A stretch of 64,000 nt of DNA from Cryptomeria japonica (taxonomy: Eukaryota > Streptophyta > Pinopsida > Cupressales > Cupressaceae): assembly GCF_030272615.1 (NCBI RefSeq), contig NC_081410.1:259085533-259149532 (forward strand), given 5' to 3'. Under the pieces are notes generated by a model. The model was not told where the DNA came from. It saw only the letters and a program-made list of their open reading frames with translations, and ran no database searches. Shown here piece by piece: positions 11,280-21,564 of the stretch. The position numbers and the translations under genes were made by a program. Each line of letters begins with the position of its first letter. The stretch's first letter is position 1.

Positions 11280-14012
11280 ATGTCTATTGAAACAAGGTTC
11301 CAAGCACCAATGATGCAACAAAGTTTGACATATCAACCGACAATGCAATCGCAATTATATCCAACCCAACAACAAAGCAACATTGGTCAAACTTATCATG
11401 ATGGTGTAAATGTCCAAATACAAAAACTAGAGGAGAAACTAGCTCAAGAAAATGAGATATTGGAACAAAGAGTGAAAAACATTCAGAAGAATAGATCACA
11501 AATGTCCAAAATGTTTCGAAAACTTCCAGGTCGAAATCCAAATATTGAGCCAATTGATGTCAAATCTCTTCTGGAACGATCAGACATACCAGCTCTCCTC
11601 TCCCAAATAGAGATGATGAAACAATTTCAAGAAAAGAGACAACATCAATTTCAACATTATGTGCCTCCACAACAAGAACAAGAAGGTGTTTACTATCAAT
11701 TAGATTTTCAACCATCACAACCAATTGTTCAACATATGCAACCAACACAACCAATGGTCCAATTTCAACAATATGTCCAACCAACCATACAATGTCAACA
11801 AATGGTTCAACCAATGGTGGAATATCAATGTCAACAACAACAACCAAACATTCAAAAACAAAGGTTGCAACACACACCAACCCAAGTTTCAAACATGTCA
11901 GAACAATTGAACCAAGTCCAATATCAAAACATGACATCAAACCAAAAACAAGTTCAAATTCCAGATCCAATCATGTCAAAACCTCGAAAGAAAGGTGGCT
12001 TTATTGCAATGATCTTAAGGAAACGACCAAGTGAGTTCTTTGAGGAAGATCAAAATAATACACTTGTGTCTAGCAATGCCTCATCCCCTCGCAAACAAAT
12101 TGACTCTCCAGTGGCATCTATCCCTACACCTCTAGAAGTTTCACAAGAACCTTCCATATTGTACTCATCAAACAATACCCCCAAGGATGCAATTACACAA
12201 GGGCTATCCATAATTGATTGCTAAGATAATCCAATTCATGATGCACATCCTTGTCATGTTTCAGAAATACAAGACCCAATGCCACCATGCACTTTATTGC
12301 CATTACCTATTTTAGAGGACCCCATTCAAAGTCCCTCTTCCTCATGTTCAAGCATTGATTCCTTGCCATAATCCATCACAAATGTTCAAAGTGCATTTCC
12401 TTCATGCCAAAACATTAATTCCTTGTCAGAATCCCCCATGCATATCCAAAGTCCAACCTCATGTCAAAAGGATAATTTAGAGCACGAAGAAATGAGTCCT
12501 AAAGAAAATCAAGATCAAGATCCCGAAACCTTGTCATCCCATCCAATTGTTGACTAGGACCCCATGTTTCTAGACACTCATGATGATTCCCCTATTCTTG
12601 TCCATCCTATCCAAGATCCTATTGACACTCCATTCCCCGAGCAAGATCAAGATATACCAGTCCATCCAATCCCAAACGATCCCCTTCCATTTCATGAACA
12701 AAATGTCCTTTCAAATCCCATTGACATTCCACTTCCTGAGAAAGATCAAGATATCCTTTCCATCTTTTATGATGATCCCATTGAAAGTCAAGAGAAAAGC
12801 ACCTTTAAAGAGGATTCCAATGATCATCCTCCTTGTCAAGATCAAATTATTCCTTTAAATCCTCCACAAGATCCTTTTTTTCCTCCATCTCCTTGTCCTA
12901 ATCCTCCATATACACTCCAAGATCGCATTTCTTTTGATGATCCTATTATTTCTCCCATTCCATCTCTTGAAGAGCTTGTCATTGAACCATGTCCACTACA
13001 CAATCCTAGTCACCCTCATGATCCTAATCCCCCTCATGATTCTAACATGTCAGTGCAAGATGTTCATGAACCCTCGACATGCATAATGGGTTCTTCCACT
13101 TTGGTGCAATCTGATCCACTTCAAGATCTCATTATTTCTCTCATATCATATCCACCTCATAATGGACTTGCATCTTCTTCCCAAAGAAAAGAGTATCCTA
13201 CAAGTCAAGATATTCATAAAGGCAAAAGAGTAGACATTAATAAGCAAGAATCCCTTTATTTCAAAGAAGATCTTAAGGGTCATGTCTACACAACTCACTC
13301 TCAAGACGTTGGTATCCCTCCATCACAATCCAAACATACACCTTCCCCATCATACCTTCCATCCATCTTAGGTCCTTATATCCCTTCGTCCTCTATGCAA
13401 GGTCAACAAAGGCACACATCCTTGAGTAAATTTCATCCATCCAAAAGAACTCCATTTCATTCATATCCATCCATTCATTCCTTTCCTCCTCCAAGCAATT
13501 TGGATGCCAAGTATAAAAGTCATAAGTCTAGAAATCCACATGTATTCAAGGATCAACATGTCCAATATAATCGACATGTCAAAACAAAGAACAATATGAT
13601 CTATAAAGAAAAAAATATATCCAAAAGGCCACAAAGGCCCACTGAGCAAAATAAAGCAAAGTCAAAATATATATGGGTTCCTAAATCCCTTGTGCAAGCA
13701 ATGCACTCCAAGGAACCACAAAAGCATAAAAAATCAAAAACCATGTGGATCCCTAAGCGGCTCCTTGAAGCACAAAAGCCTAAAGAAACAATCAACTTGG
13801 CATCCAAAATTGCTATTCCTCCATCCAAACCTCTCAAATTTGTTCCTCCATCGCCTTCTTCATCCATTTTGGGCCCTTACGTCCCAAAATCCATAGCTAT
13901 TCCTCCATCCAAATCTCAATATCCAAAATACGTCTTTCCTCCATCAGTCCATCACCCCTCAAGGTGTGTGTCGATGTCAATCTTGCCAGCATTTCTGTCC
14001 ACTCAAGAATAG
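11280..14012 (+). pseudogene. Tat-A gag-like ORF, Gln-rich then Pro-rich
   Basis: One frame of ~910 codons from ATG 11,280 to TAG 14,010-14,012. In-frame stops are TAA 12,222-12,224, TAA 12,369-12,371 and TAG 12,555-12,557. The start context (ATTGCATTTGCATAGTGAC then ATG) matches the Tat-D gag start (54,143, minus), and both begin M-x-x-E-T-R. Residues ~1-320 are Gln/Met-rich with a short coiled coil near 50-85. Then come acidic, Pro/His-rich repeats (QDPID, PHDPNPPHD) and a basic C-terminal part with echoed motifs WVPKSLVQA / WIPKRLLEA and LGPYVPKS / LGPYIPSS. The capsid core and zinc motif of Tat-D gag are absent, so it is a gag-derived protein with replaced C-terminus. Its role in packaging is inference. 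Confidence 0.65.
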
Positions 14013-14329
14013 TTCTTCCAATACCCTATCCATTATCCAATGCATATTTTCCATCCTTCCATCCCTTTGATCCAATCCTTTGCATAAATCCTCGCCTTAG
14101 TTTCATCTTATTTTCCATGTCCTTATCCTACCAACGTCTTTGAGCATACTGTTAAAGGTCATGGTCCATTTATTTCAAGGCTAATATCCAAAAAAAAAAG
14201 ACGCTTGAGTACTTCCATCCCCTATCATGTTTCCATATTCTATTGAAAAAGTCAAAAAATCAAAAAAGTGAAAAAAAAAAGGAAAAAAAAAAGAAAAAAA
14301 AAAAGTAAAGCAAAAATAATTCATCCACT

Positions 14330-14394
14330 GGTGAAAACCTGGCAAATAGGCGCCTTGGGCAAGTACCATGATGAAAACCTGGCAAACAGGCGTC
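14330..14394 (+). promoter_or_regulatory. Paired hairpin motif (copy in Tat-A)
   Basis: Two units, 14,330-14,354 and 14,370-14,394. Each reads (G)RTGAAAACC, a small stem-loop (CCTG-GCAAA-YAGG), then GCGCC or GCGTC. The spacer is TTGGGCAAGTACCAT. The same pair with the same spacer type is at 45,720-45,784 in Tat-D, and a pair is at 32,371-32,450 in Tat-E. Function unknown. An RNA structure for packaging or dimerisation is a hypothesis. Confidence 0.6.
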
Positions 14395-14404
14395 ATGCGT
14401 AATC

Positions 14405-15045
14405 TATGAACTTCTTGCACACCACACTTGGGGGTAGGTTTCCTCCTTCATATCCTATTGCCCTTCATTATCCTATCATACCATGTCATTATCCTTCATA
14501 TCCTATTGTCCCTCATGTCCATTTTCCTCTTTCCACCTTTGATCTTGACAAGGCTGAGGATCATCATGAGCATCATGCATCTTGTTTGCAACTTTTAGTC
14601 TATCATAGCTTTTGGTCATTTATCCACTTGCTTATTACAACCTTTCATCCATATTCCTTGGCTTATTGCAACTTTCTGCCACTATCCCTTATCCTCTCTG
14701 ACCTTCAGTCCATGTCCTTTATCCATTCTTGGTCTTGCTTATCCTATCCATATCTTATCACTATCCATACACTCTTTTTCATTCCTTGATCTTGATTTGA
14801 CATAAGGACGCAAAATTTAAACATGGTTTCAAAAACCTCTTAACGTGTCCCTCATGCCATGTCATTGCTTTACATTGTCATATCCAGTCTTTTGTCCCAT
14901 CACACCATAGCCCTTGGAAATTGCATCTGTATTGTCTCCATGATAAAAGGCCTTTGTCTTCCCTCTATCCACCATCATTTCAACAAGCCTATTTATTCAC
15001 CTATCATATTCCTTGCCTTGCTAGACACTGGGGGCAAAATAATTC
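14405..15045 (+). other. Tat-A region downstream of gag-like ORF
   Basis: Pyrimidine-rich, with many CATATCC/CTATCC words. A 127-codon frame (14,406-14,789) lacks any recognisable motif and has the same biased composition throughout. I do not call a gene here. Confidence 0.4.
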
Positions 15046-15440
15046 AAAAAAAATAAAATTGAATAATGTCCTAAAATAATCCAAAAAAATTGAAAAAGAT
15101 CATAAAAAATAAAATAAAAATTAAAAATGTCCTCAAAAAAATCTTCAAAAAAATCAAATAATGTCCTGAAAAAAAGATCATAAAATTTCAAAAATGTCCT
15201 GAAAAAAGATCATAAAAATTCAAAAATGTCCTGAAAAAAAAGATCATAAAAATTCAAAAATGTCTAGAAAAAAAAAGATCATAAAAATTCAAAAATGTCC
15301 TGAAAAAAGATCATAAAAATGGAAAAAAGTCCTGAAAAAACAATCATAAAAATTGAAAAATGTCCTGAAATAAAAACAAAAAAATCAAATAAAGTCCTGA
15401 AAAAAATGAACACAAAAACATTTCAAAAACATTAAAATCC
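15046..15440 (+). repeat. A-rich minisatellite, ~30-35-bp units
   Basis: About ten units of AATGTCCTGAAAAAA followed by GATCATAAAAATTC, with unit length varying by A-run size. Tat-D carries the reverse complement at 45,287-45,495 in the same relative place downstream of its coding region. Confidence 0.85.
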
Positions 15441-16128
15441 AAAAACACGCATTTTGCAATAAAGGATCTCTCTTTGTGCATAAGACAAATCATTGCACAT
15501 ACATCCAACGACACGCAATCCAACATTGTGCTTTAATGAAATCATGCTTTAACCAGATGAACTTTTTCAATCAAAACCAAACATTCAAACTGATCACAAT
15601 TGTCATAACAATCGAACGTTACCATCAAAATCATTTGTCCTTGTTACTGCTATCATGGGTCTTATACAGGGTGTGGTATACTCGAAACTAGACTGTGTCC
15701 TGTCTTAGACGGGGTACCGCATTCCCTAAAACCAGACAACATGATCGTCCTATCAGCACTTTCAACTTTTGACAACGAAGATCAAGGTGTTTGTTTGATT
15801 TGTTGGAATTTGTGCATCTTATCTTTTTATTGATTTATCTTTAGCTTCGGTCATGTTCCTATGTTGCTCGATGATGTCACTGAGTGATTTAGAGTGACCG
15901 GGATGGTTCATGATCTCTTTCTTTTTTTGTGATTGTTGTTTGTCTACAATGTGTCTATCTTTTGCAAAAAGGGTTGCATTTTTCAGCTCTGGCCTTCAAT
16001 GCCATGATGCTACGCATCCGTTTTGCTACATTAAAATAAAGGTTCTCACCTACAAAGTGCATTACTGAAAGCAAGTTTTTCGTCATCTCTAACTGCCCTC
16101 TATCTCATTTCTTACTAACATTTCTTCC
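15441..16128 (+). other. Conserved Tat 3' untranslated block
   Basis: No ORF. It aligns by eye with Tat-D 44,450-45,240 (reverse), for example around GACGGGGTACCGCATTCC (~15,708) and GGGTTGCATTTTTCAGC (~15,970). The homology stops near 16,128, where the antisense module begins. Confidence 0.6.
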
Positions 16129-16506
16129 GTCAGTCCGGATAGTCAGTTCGGTCTAGTGCTCCGATATCCAAACACATACGTTGCATCCTGCATTCATTGG
16201 TTAGTACATTTGCATTATATCAAGCATTTTATCCATTTCATATCATAAATGCATCAAAAATACAAAAAAAAAAAAAATACATCCATACATGTTTCACAAT
16301 AAACAGTGCATAAGTCATCCATACATGGAAAATAACATCAGTCATAACATATCGCATCCCATCATATCGATGCATATCATATCATATGTCAAAATAATAT
16401 CGGAGTACAAAATCGGACTGTCTATCCTAAGTATGGCCCACAGGCTAACTACAACATGTCAAACTACATAATCTCTACTGTCTGTCATAAGGAGCACGTG
16501 CCTCTG

Positions 16507-18351
16507 TCACTGGGTGCTCCCTCTATCCTCCTCATCCCTGCCATGTCTCACGGATGATGTCCCTCCTGGTCCTGGCTGTAGTGGTCTCATAGGTCCACTC
16601 ACCCCCATGCTTCTCAATGATCTCCGAGAGCGTGACCTGCTCTCTGTCCTCGATCGTGCCCGATATGAAGGTTCTCTCTGCTCCGGTGGAACTGCACTCT
16701 CATATAGTGTCCTCCAATACAGTCTCTCCTCTCCGGTCTCTACCAGCATCTGTGCCATCTCCCGTGCACTAGCATCCCTAATCGACCCAATGAACTCAGT
16801 GACTCTCTGTCCCTCTCGCTGTGCCTGAGCTATGGCTGTATCTCGAGCCTCTGTGAGTCTAGCTATCTCCGCTCTGAACTGCTCATGTTGTCTCTCCAAT
16901 GTCACAATATAGTCCTGCTGACTCGCTATAGTAGCCCTGCACATCTCCATCTCCTCTGTCCTAGCTGTCTCCGGCTCTATAGGAATATCCTGTAATGTCT
17001 CTTGATCAGCTGAGTCTGGCTCCTCATCATCCTCCCCACTATCATCTCTGTCATCATCCTCCCCACCATCATCCCCATCTCCCTCATCCTCGTCTCTGTC
17101 ATCCTCCTCATCCTCATCATCCTCCTCGTCCTCCTCATCTCCCTCCTCCTCTCCTATGAGTGGGAAGTCTTCCTGTCGCCTCGGCACTGGAATATCTGGA
17201 TCTGTCAATGGCACTGGCCGTCGTCATGCAAACCATGTCTCATACTCCTCTATCGTCCTAGCATCCACCACATCTGACCCCCAATCCCACTGTCTCGGCT
17301 GTAGCTATGCAAAGTTGGCATAGGCTATGTGTGGCTGAATCATACTCCCCCATTGACTCGTCTCTCTGTGAGATCGGGCAAAGTGTGCAGTCCTCCTAGG
17401 TACATCCTGCGTCTCTCCAAACTATCATCTGACCCTCTCTGGCAGGTACATCTCAATCACTCTCTGGTGGTTCACTGGCTGCCCAATCAGGTACCTCTCC
17501 TGTCTACAATATGGTAGCTCATCACTATCATCTGACCATCCAGGGCAATCAAGATATGGCCTCCATGTGAACTCTCTCAGTCTGTCTAGCTCATGTCGCC
17601 AGTATAATATGTATCCAAATGGACCCTATCTTAGTGCTCCACCATAGCAATACACATATGGTCGGTGTGGTATTACCTGTCTATCTGTGATCGGTCGACA
17701 TATGGCTATGTGCTCAAATTCCCATACCTGTAGCAATGTGACTCCACAGCTCAAAGTTTGCACTCCCTGATATGCTATCTGATGCAGCTGAAAATACAGC
17801 ATAGCTAGTACACATGGTCCCCATGCATACACTGTCCCCTCTGTCACCATCCACTCCAGCACTCTTCCCCATCCAATAGGGAATCCATGTCCTCGTCTGT
17901 CTCCTGCTAGTAGACATGCTATCACCACTACTATCACCACATATCGTCGATCATACTCGGAAGCCATGCTCTCCCAGCCGATCTCCCTCTCGACAATGTC
18001 CAAGTCATCTGTGTCGCACTCAAATAGCCTGCATAATGCGTCTCTACCTATCACTGGGTCATACTCTATCATCTCCCCATGTATCGGAATGCAGAGGATG
18101 CGCCATACGTCCTCTAGAGTCACTGTCGCCTCTCCAGTCGCCAAATGGAATGAGGAGGTCTCCGAATACCATCGCTCTGCCAATGCGGTAAGCAATCCTA
18201 TGTTTGCCCTAATCTCGGGCATGTATGTGATGTAATATATCCCCAGTCCTGCTAATGTGTCTCTCTCTATGCTCCTGAGTCTATGTCGTAGCATGAAGCA
18301 GTCTGGTCGATTCTCCCGCATGATCAACGGATACTGTCGACTCTGCATCAT
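16507..18351 (-). pseudogene. Antisense plant-mobile-domain (PMD) ORF of Tat-A
   Basis: About 615 codons from ATG 18,349-18,351 to TGA 16,507-16,509, opposite to the element's own strand. Residues ~1-300 match the plant mobile domain (aminotransferase-like / phosphatase-7 long-form type) seen in host PMD genes and transposons. Visible signatures are LxALAERW, SSFHLATGE, TVTLEDVWRIL and GIPIHG-like CIPIHG, then LLQVWEFEH. Around codon ~305 comes a PERVRRQFG-type motif broken by TGA and TAG. The last ~230 residues are a highly acidic D/E tract (near 17,050-17,150), a coiled coil and an Arg/Ser-rich tail. Stops are TAG 17,626, TGA+TAG ~17,428, TAG ~17,308 and TGA ~17,222, each one transition from Arg or Gln codons. 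Function of PMD proteins in retroelements is not established. Confidence 0.75.
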
Positions 18352-18522
18352 AATCGGGGCATCTTTTTGTCAGTTTTAGGGTTTGCTCCTACGGGTTGCA
18401 TTTCCTCATTTTCATGTCCAAATCAGGGTGTTTTTCATCTACATTGACCTATCCTACCCTTATCCCCCCTTTTCCGATCATTTACATGTCATTTTGACCA
18501 AAACTAGGGTTTTCATGCACTC

Positions 18523-18620
18523 TTGCGCCTGTGTCAGAGAACCTGCGCCTGTGTCAGGTAAATTACACAAGGGCAGAACACCTGACACAAGCGCAAAATT
18601 AGACTACACAAGCGCAGAAG
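18523..18620. repeat. Inverted GCGCYTGTGT motif array upstream of antisense ORF
   Basis: Two copies of TGCGCCTGTGTCAG in plus orientation are followed by ACACAAGGGCAGA, ACACAAGCGCAAA and ACACAAGCGCAGA in the opposite orientation. They can fold into a hairpin. The core word is the one repeated in the element's leader (9,326-9,455), ~9 kb away. Confidence 0.75.
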
Positions 18621-19135
18621 TCATCTTTTTCATCCCCCGTGGGCCCCGCAATGTCCTGAAAGCAATCAAAATTCATGAAATTGAAAACATGGGTTTTTGA
18701 GATCCATACCGCTGCTCCTGTGTCATCTGATCGTCTGAATGTGCGTACATGTTCTCCAAGGTGATCCGCCATTGGAATGTTTGCCATCTCTCTGCAAGTG
18801 TCCTTGTCCAGAGCAACAAATCCTCCTCCTTGTCTAGTGCAAATGAGCAATTTTCCATCTCTTGGTCTCATTTATAGCTCTTTGTCATTGCATAGATGGA
18901 CGTGCGTCTTCTCCATCTTATGTTGGTCGTGGTCTTGTGCACCTTACATTGCTTGTCCTGCATGCATCCGATCTCCGATTGTCAGTCCGTTCGATCCTAT
19001 CATTTTTATCGATCAATTGGCCTCTTTTCTGTATGTTTCCAGCCAATTCCTCGAGGGGGCATGCATATGTCATTGTTATTGTCTGGGGCATTTTCATTAT
19101 TATTCTTTGAAACAACGCTTAAAATCGCATTGTCT

Positions 19136-19150
19136 CAAAGAGGGGCAAAA
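19136..19150 (+). promoter_or_regulatory. Tat-A polypurine tract
   Basis: CAAAGAGGGGCAAAA sits directly before the 3' LTR (TGTAGACACC). Tat-D (AAAGAGGGGTAAAA) and Tat-E (AAAGAGGGGAAAA) have near-identical tracts. Confidence 0.85.
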
Positions 19151-20700
19151 TGTAGACACCTAAAAATGGTCAACGCTTGCGAGGTCATACTTTAACAATT
19201 GCGCATTGCCTCATTTTAGGTTTTTGCGTCGCATTAACATTTCTCCTATGTCACGCACTTGGTCTTTATCATTTGCGAACATTGAGTCATTCTTCTATAT
19301 TCTTCATTCATCTCGCATACGAATTTGGTCTTGTCGACAACATTATCCAGTCATGATTTTGATCAATTTTATCTTGTTGCATCAATGAGCGTGCTTATTT
19401 GTCATCATTTTGGACATCGTCAATCCTAATTAGGGTTTTGTCCTCCTGTCAATTTTGTCAATTTGCGATCAATTTGTCATTGATCATTGTCCTCTTATCA
19501 ATCTTGTTGATTTATCATCAATCCTTCAATCTTGTCATTTTAACGATCGATTTGTCATCGATCGTTGTCATTGTTCGATCTTGTCATTTTGCGATCAATT
19601 TGTCATTGATCATGGTCATTTTCAATCTTGTCATCTTGCAATCTATTTATCATCAATCCTTGTCCTCTTGTCAATTTTGTCATTTTGCGATCATTTCGCT
19701 ATTGATCATTGTCTATCTCAATTATGTCAATTTGGATCAATTTGTCATTGTTCCTCGTCAATTGGCGCATCAATTAAATCATTTATCACATTGGTCATTT
19801 ATCAATCCAAAATCAAATCAAATCAAGTCAATTATATTTCAAGACCTAATTCGTCTTCTAGGGTTTTATGATTTATTCATTTAACCTAATTTGTCATTTC
19901 TTCCTCTAGGATTACTAAATTATTTATTAATCCTAGGTCTTCTCATTACAATTAAATCTTTATTTAATTGGCTAATTATTCTTCCTCTTGTAAATTAATT
20001 AATAAATAACAAATTATTAATTAATTTACCTAATTTCTTTAGTTCCTAATTTCCTATTTTTCCATCAATTTCTAATTCCTAATTTTCATCAATTTCAATT
20101 TTAATTTTCTTAATTTCTAATTTCTTTTCCCTCCTATTTCATCTCCTAATTCTATGGGAATGACATTTCAATTTGTCATAAATTGTCATAATTGATAATC
20201 AATCAATTTTGACATAGAATGTGTCATAATTTGTCATCAATTATCAATCAATCAAATTGTGCATGGAAAGTGCATAATTTGTCATATTGATTTGCAATTT
20301 CCATTTGAATTGCATCATGCTAATCTTGTCATTTATCCAATTCTTCTATAAATTGGATGATTTTCAATCAAAGCTAATCCCGAATCCCTAATCAAACTAT
20401 CGAACTTATGCTTCTAGTACTCTTGATCAACAAACCAATATCAATCTTGCTTTCAATTGTATGTTGTGCACTTGTAGGTGAGATCCACAAATCCATTTGA
20501 AGAGGAAAGAAGAACAATGGAGCCGCATGGAAGAAGCATCCAAATCGTCATCCGGTTTGCATAATATTTAGTTTTGTATGCTTCGTTTTCATGTCTCTAT
20601 TGAATGTGTCTTAGGATAGATTCATTGCAATGGAATGCATTTGTGATTGAGCTATTATATTTATCTTGTCTTGTGATGATTTCCTATTTCCTATGCTACA
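19151..20700 (+). repeat. Tat-A 3' LTR
   Basis: 1,550 bp, collinear with 7,663-9,211, with the same internal GTCATT-type minisatellite (~19,445-19,760). Ends CTACA beside the CATAC duplication. Confidence 0.92.
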
Positions 20701-20952
20701 CATACAAAATACCAGTTTCTGGTTTATAAAAAATGAAGACTGGTAGAAATGTGTTATGCCGCTTTTCTCCCTCGTACCGCTTGAGATCTATGAACCGCTT
20801 GGGGTTGACATGTTGCTATAGTACAACATACCTAAAACATACCAGTTGGAACAAATACCGGTTGTGCTCTAACTTATACATATAAAGAGGATCTTAATGC
20901 AAGTGTGTGTCCATCAATGACAATCACAACATGAACATCGAAAATGACAACA
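20701..20952 (-). repeat. Copia-B 5' LTR, second fragment
   Basis: Continues the LTR of 7,104-7,662 after Tat-A. It starts with the second copy of CATAC and ends CAACA next to TGTGA. It has a ~50-bp deletion relative to the left LTR around 20,812. Confidence 0.8.
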
Positions 20953-21564
20953 TGTGAATGGTTTGAATTGAATGAAAGTTTGAGAGTAATTTATATGAAA
21001 ATCAAAGGGCAATTTGAGAAGAGCATACATGTTTATTTAAAAGAGGATATGGCAAAAAAGATTCTACAAGTAGTCTACAGTACCAATGATAGCTACTTTA
21101 CATCCAAGGGAATTAAGAGCCATATTGATGCCACAATTAAGACATCATGTATCATTAAAAAATGCCAGAAACTAAGGGAAACATCAGAAGTTATAGAAAA
21201 ATGTGGAAAAAAGATATTGAAGCTGCAAGAAAAGAAAAATAATTTGATTAAACTTGGTTTGCCTAAGACCGTTGACCCATCAAATAAATTCATTGGAAAA
21301 GAAGCTTACAAAAAAAGCATGGAGATAAAAATGAAGTCTAATTTAGACTTGCTTCCTAAGGACACAACTCCCCAAAGCTTTCTAGAATTCATCCAACCAT
21401 TTACAACTCTAAATTCGGTATTGAATGAAACAGTGATGTCAAGTCAATCTTCTAAATATGGATTGTTGACGAAGTTGCAGTTGACTTTCCATAGTTTACA
21501 GAATATTGACCTTCCATTAGACAAAGAGTGGAGCACCCTACAAAAACCAGCACATAAATCTTAA
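20953..21564 (+). pseudogene. Coiled-coil reading frame, 3' part
   Basis: About 200 codons open to a TAA at 21,562-21,564, continuing the frame that ends at 997. Across the junction the codons read on smoothly as ...KLC then EWFELNESL. An apparent ATG at 20,944 belongs to the inserted LTR and is not a real start. The product is Lys-rich and helical (KKCQKLRE, KILKLQEKK) with a less charged C-terminal third and no recognisable catalytic motif. This 3' part has no internal stop, whereas the 5' part has four TAGs. Confidence 0.5.

Larger units (their letters stand above)
16129..18989 (-). other. Antisense module in Tat-A, flanked by 9-bp direct repeat
   Basis: A ~2.85-kb block absent from Tat-D. 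Homology to the Tat-D 3' region runs up to ~16,134 and resumes at ~18,985. GTCAGTCCG stands at both borders (16,129-16,137 and 18,981-18,989). The block contains the antisense PMD ORF and its repeat-rich upstream flank. Tat-E has a corresponding antisense block. Confidence 0.65.
7663..20700 (+). mobile_element. Tat-A: non-autonomous Tat-like Ty3/gypsy element, 13.0 kb
   Basis: Bounded by 1.55-kb LTRs starting TGTAGACACC and ending ATGCTACA, with perfect duplication CATAC (7,658-7,662 and 20,701-20,705) inside the Copia-B LTR. I count about 20 differences between the two LTRs by eye, mostly transitions, so insertion is fairly recent. The LTR, leader, gag start and 3' region are all related to Tat-D. 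No protease, RT, RNase H or integrase is found. The interior holds a gag-like ORF, an A-rich minisatellite, and an antisense PMD module of ~2.85 kb that Tat-D lacks at the same point. Confidence 0.9.
998..20952 (-). mobile_element. Copia-B: non-autonomous Copia-type LTR element, hosting Tat-A
   Basis: The ends are TGATGAATAC... (998) and ...GACAACA (20,952), flanked by the perfect 5-bp duplication TGTGA (993-997 and 20,953-20,957). Without the nested Tat-A the element is about 6.9 kb. The terminal sequence, the polypurine tract and a G-run near the LTR edge match Copia-G in this window, so the two belong to related Copia families. The upstream (right) LTR has lost its last ~300 bp together with the primer-binding site and the gag N-terminus. 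Internally there are a gag remnant and a large coiled-coil ORF but no integrase, RT or RNase H. Confidence 0.85.

Noticed and set aside
16514-16828. Plus-strand ORFs across 16,500-18,250
   Set aside because: Shadows of the antisense PMD ORF, with no domain signature. The minus-strand frame has the PMD motifs and the acidic tract.
16507-18351. Intact host phosphatase-like gene inside the retrotransposon
   Set aside because: Several stops, no catalytic phosphatase motif, and a similar ORF in the unrelated Tat-E copy. PMD-bearing proteins are often named after phosphatase 7 by annotation only.
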